Assembly (NCBI GenBank): GCA_047632015.1
Contig: JBLIBC010000143.1
Span: forward strand, 1 to 6,930
Direction of reading: 5' to 3'
DNA length: 6,930 nt
Source: JBLIAZ01 sp047632015
GTDB lineage: Bacteria; Bacteroidota; Bacteroidia; Flavobacteriales_C; GCA-002722245
Below, piece after piece: positions 5,209-6,930 of this stretch. The position numbers and the translations under genes are program-made. The notes under the pieces are model-generated. The model made no database searches. It was not told the DNA's origin and saw only the letters and a list, made by a program, of their open reading frames with translations. Numbering within the stretch: position 1 is the stretch's first letter; each line of letters begins with the position of its first letter.

Positions 5209-6519
5209 TTTAAATTCAACTGCAGACGTTACCCTAGCACAGTTGCTTGTCGACCAATTGGTAGTTTCGTCCTTTTGCCAAGTATTTACCTTATTATCCA
5301 CCTGGCCTTGTGTCACACAAATTTCCTGCAACTGACTGTTGCCTGATCCATCAAAACTATTTAATGAGCTGTAAATTGAAAGATCAAGGTTTGAAAACTC
5401 ATTGTTTGAAACGTCTAAATCAAGTAAAACTGTGTTTTCAGTTCCTGTCCTTCTTATTACAGAATCAGATTTTGTAAAAGTTATCAATGATGTCAATTGA
5501 TTATTTGAAGCTATCAGTTGTGTCAAATAGATTAACTGTGAAGCATCCAAACTGCTTAACAAATTGTTGGAAATGTTAATTGATTTCAAGTTTTTGAAGG
5601 CTTCCAAACCTGTAAATAATAGTATGTTTTGAAATGATAAATTGATGCTATCAATAGCTAAAGCTTCATTGTACGTAATTATACTATCCCCGTTTGCGTC
5701 AATTGATGGAGTGTAAGCCAATAGAGCATTTAACAGGTTTTGATCTTGTATGTTTATACTCTCTTCCCCACATAAAGAATCTATCGTCGTAATTGAGTCT
5801 GTTACAACGTATTTAGGGCAGGTAACTTCAGAATTCCCGAGCAATACCTTAGAAATATCGAACCAGGCACCTGGAGTTTTACTGATAAACCCAATCGATT
5901 GTATTTTATTTTTCCCTGACCACTGCTGCCAAAAAGAAGTATTTAAACTATCGAAATCAAAGGTGAAAACGTACCTTACAAAAGGTTTAGGAAGGATCAT
6001 TGAGGCAACTACCTTTCCCCCAGAGTTATCATTAAACGTAGAAGATGTTGGAAACCACTGACCTTCTCCTCCTAAATAAAATTCTATCTCAGTACTATCA
6101 CTAATTGTCATCAATTCGATGCTTACCGTACTTACTTCACTCATGTCAACACCTAAATCATAATTGGACACGTTATCACATATTACATTTTGATTAACGG
6201 GTGATACTTTCTTTTTATATGGAAGACCAAACCATATAGGGGTTACCCCTTCTTCAATAGAGTTTTCAGTAATTAGTTCTAACCCGTTGAAACCTCCAGC
6301 ACCATCGCCACTGGTTGTGCTTTGATTGAGTCTAATTAAATTGGAAAAATTTCCGCCGTGACTTATTAATCCTGCACTATTAAAAACACTACTAGTCAAA
6401 CAGTTAGAACTAGTATCCGAGTAATTTAGGCAATAACCATCACCGGACACATTTAATTGAGCATTAGCTGCAATCGAGATTAATACATTACCAACAAAAA
6501 ATAATATTCTAATTTTCAT
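4975..6519 (-). CDS. T9SS-secreted protein: galactose-binding-like domain plus LRR module
   Basis: This is a 514-residue secreted protein. Residues 1-20 are a signal peptide (M-K-I-R, hydrophobic run, A-N-A cleavage before Q21). Residues about 115-232 follow a carbohydrate-binding/galactose-binding-like beta-sandwich pattern: D-L-G-V-D-M-S-E-V-S-T-V-S-I-E-L, then Y-V-F-T-F-D-F, then I-Q-S-I-G-F-I-S and P-G-A-W-F-D-I-S-K-V-L-L-G. This is read from the pattern only. Residues about 255-432 are an LRR module with an EF-hand-like loop D-A-N-G-D-S-I-I-T-Y-N-E (274-285) and a capped end (L-Q-E-I-C-V ... W ... S-N-C). Residues about 438-514 are the T9SS sorting domain (F-P-N-P-S-S-G at 444-450). The ATG at 6519 is preferred over an in-frame TTG at 6546 because the signal peptide then starts properly. 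Sugar or glycoprotein binding at the surface is a plausible role, not shown. Confidence 0.9.
   Translation of the reverse strand: MKIRILFFVGNVLISIAANAQLNVSGDGYCLNYSDTSSNCLTSSVFNSAGLISHGGNFSNLIRLNQSTTSGDGAGGFNGLELITENSIEEGVTPIWFGLPYKKKVSPVNQNVICDNVSNYDLGVDMSEVSTVSIELMTISDSTEIEFYLGGEGQWFPTSSTFNDNSGGKVVASMILPKPFVRYVFTFDFDSLNTSFWQQWSGKNKIQSIGFISKTPGAWFDISKVLLGNSEVTCPKYVVTDSITTIDSLCGEESINIQDQNLLNALLAYTPSIDANGDSIITYNEALAIDSINLSFQNILLFTGLEAFKNLKSINISNNLLSSLDASQLIYLTQLIASNNQLTSLITFTKSDSVIRRTGTENTVLLDLDVSNNEFSNLDLSIYSSLNSFDGSGNSQLQEICVTQGQVDNKVNTWQKDETTNWSTSNCARVTSAVEFKNLNTDIFPNPSSGIFTVSSESIIDNLTIYDQSGRLVKTISPSTGQKSIEVQLEKSGVYFVHVHLEGETQVLKAVVVK
5224..5757 (-). repeat. LRR module shared with the neighbouring gene, copy 2
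   Basis: Residues about 255-432 of the 514-aa protein, the counterpart of 2370-2903. The homology between the two genes begins shortly before this block (C-P-x-Y/F-V-V, L-C-G) and continues to the stop codon. Everything N-terminal to it is unrelated: an RCC1 propeller plus extra LRR there, a beta-sandwich here. The boundary is therefore a domain-exchange point. Confidence 0.85.
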
Positions 6520-6580
6520 ACCTTTTTCTTTGACTATGAGATTCAAAGCACCTCATTTTTTAATTAAACTAAAAGTAACA

Positions 6581-6606
6581 AAAAAGCCCCACCAAACGGC
6601 AGGGCT
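6581..6606 (-). terminator. Rho-independent terminator of the partial upstream gene
   Basis: On the minus strand AGCCC-T-GCC (6606-6598) pairs with GGT-G-GGGCT (6593-6585), with two wobbles, around a GTTT loop. It is followed by TTTTTTGTTACTTTT. This is a strong intrinsic terminator lying just after repeat copy D and about 65 bases upstream of the next gene's ATG, so the two genes should be separate transcription units. Confidence 0.88.
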
Positions 6607-6638
6607 CCTATTGTATTACTTTCTGTTTGAGTTAAACT

Positions 6639-6713
6639 CTACCCTACTGAGATAGCTTTCATTGCTTGCATAGACTCTCTTAAGTAAGCTCTGATATCTT
6701 CCACTGGGTGGAA
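6639..6713 (-). repeat. Gene-tail-like intergenic repeat, copy D
   Basis: On the minus strand it reads F-H-P-V-E-D-I-R-A-Y-L-R-E-S-M-Q-A-M-K-A-I-S-V-G and TAG (6639-6641). It starts immediately after the TAA (6714-6716) of the partial gene and in the same frame. Readthrough of that single stop would append this 24-residue peptide to the secreted protein. It shares the upstream CAGTGGAAGA block with copy A, which copies B and C lack. Confidence 0.7.
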
Positions 6714-6930
6714 TTAATTTACCACTACAGCTTTTAAAACTTGGGTTGAATTTCCAGACTGAACATGAACAAAATAAACTCCACTTTTTTCAAGTTGAAC
6801 TTCAACGGATTTTTGTAAACCTGAAGGGGTAATTCTCTTTACTAATTTCCCTGATTGGTCGTATACAAAAAGGTCTTTGACAAGGTTCTCATTAGAAACT
6901 ATAAAGACTTCTGTACTTTCAGACTTAAAC
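6714..6930 (-). CDS. T9SS-secreted protein, C-terminal 71 residues only (start outside window)
   Basis: Only the 3' end is visible: 71 codons and a TAA stop at 6714-6716. It reads F-K-S-E-S-T-E-V-F-I-V-S-N-E-N-L, then L-F-V-Y-D-Q-S-G-K-L-V-K-R-I-T-P-S-G, V-E-V-Q-L-E-K-S-G-V-Y-F-V-H-V and V-L-K-A-V-V-V-N. This is a type A T9SS sorting domain that ends in Asn rather than Lys. The PNP turn would lie just outside the window (the visible F-K-S-E-S-T-E-V-F-I fits the residues following it). The function of the ectodomain cannot be seen. It is the most upstream unit of the array visible here. Its core DNA is identical over 74 nt to the gene ending at 409. Confidence 0.9.
   Translation of the reverse strand, partial: FKSESTEVFIVSNENLVKDLFVYDQSGKLVKRITPSGLQKSVEVQLEKSGVYFVHVQSGNSTQVLKAVVVN

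Noticed and set aside
5141..6061. Two plus-strand open frames (64 and 103 codons) inside the 514-aa gene
   Set aside because: Antisense to a well-supported coding region, with no start-site or family evidence.
6520..6546. Upstream TTG start at 6546 for the 514-aa protein
   Set aside because: It would add nine residues before the signal peptide. The ATG at 6519 gives a normal M-K-I-R N-terminus.
4918..6713. Integron-like attC sites: GTTTAAC/GTTAAAC strings near two repeat copies in an array of co-directional units
   Set aside because: The strings match the loose RYYYAAC/GTTRRRY core, but they are AT-rich, not placed as paired ends of a hairpin at every unit, and no integrase is in view. The units are also larger than usual cassettes. 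The coding-like pattern explains the repeat better.
85..6713. CRISPR-like array of spaced direct repeats
   Set aside because: Repeats are 1.7-2.9 kb apart with genes between them and are not identical, and no cas genes are present.

Overview
The window looks like a piece of an AT-rich Bacteroidota chromosome, probably Flavobacteriia or a related marine or soil lineage (an inference). The evidence is that every gene lies on the minus strand and ends in the type IX secretion system (T9SS) type A C-terminal sorting domain: a PNP-x-x-G turn, then L-x-I/V-Y-x-x-S-G, an E-K-S-G-V-Y-F-V-H-V core and a lysine-rich end. The proteins have Sec signal peptides. One leader carries a TAnnTTTG-type Bacteroidota -7 box and no clear Shine-Dalgarno sequence.

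Layout, read 5'->3' on the minus strand (right to left). (1) 6714-6930 is the last 71 codons of a T9SS cargo protein whose start lies outside the window. (2) 4975-6519 is a 514-residue secreted protein: signal peptide, galactose-binding-like beta-sandwich, leucine-rich-repeat (LRR) module with an EF-hand-like loop, sorting domain. (3) 2118-4805 is an 895-residue secreted protein: signal peptide, seven RCC1-type propeller blades, two LRR modules, sorting domain. (4) 409-1911 is a 500-residue secreted protein with an unrecognised, cysteine-containing, beta-rich ectodomain and the sorting domain. (5) 1-408 has no convincing gene, but holds another copy of the intergenic repeat and a 10-bp perfect inverted repeat.

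The genes form a co-directional array of stand-alone units rather than a classic operon. Each of the three gene-to-gene gaps (about 170-205 bp) has the same order: stop codon, a short conserved repeat, a Rho-independent terminator, then the next gene's leader. The proteins share C-terminal parts but have unrelated N-terminal binding domains. This suggests a locus that diversifies exported or surface-attached binding and adhesion proteins by duplication and module exchange. The export and attachment machinery itself is not in the window.

The most unusual signal is the intergenic repeat, present four times. On the minus strand it reads like the 3' end of a protein gene (core A-Y-L-R-E-S-M-Q-A-M-K-A-I-S-V-G, then a stop). 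Its copies differ largely by synonymous changes and one in-frame 9-nt deletion, yet no copy has an upstream gene of its own. In two units the repeat supplies the stop codon of the secreted protein. It could be a duplicated gene tail acting as a recombination or attachment site for the cassette-like units, or an inert passenger of tandem duplication. The window cannot decide between these.
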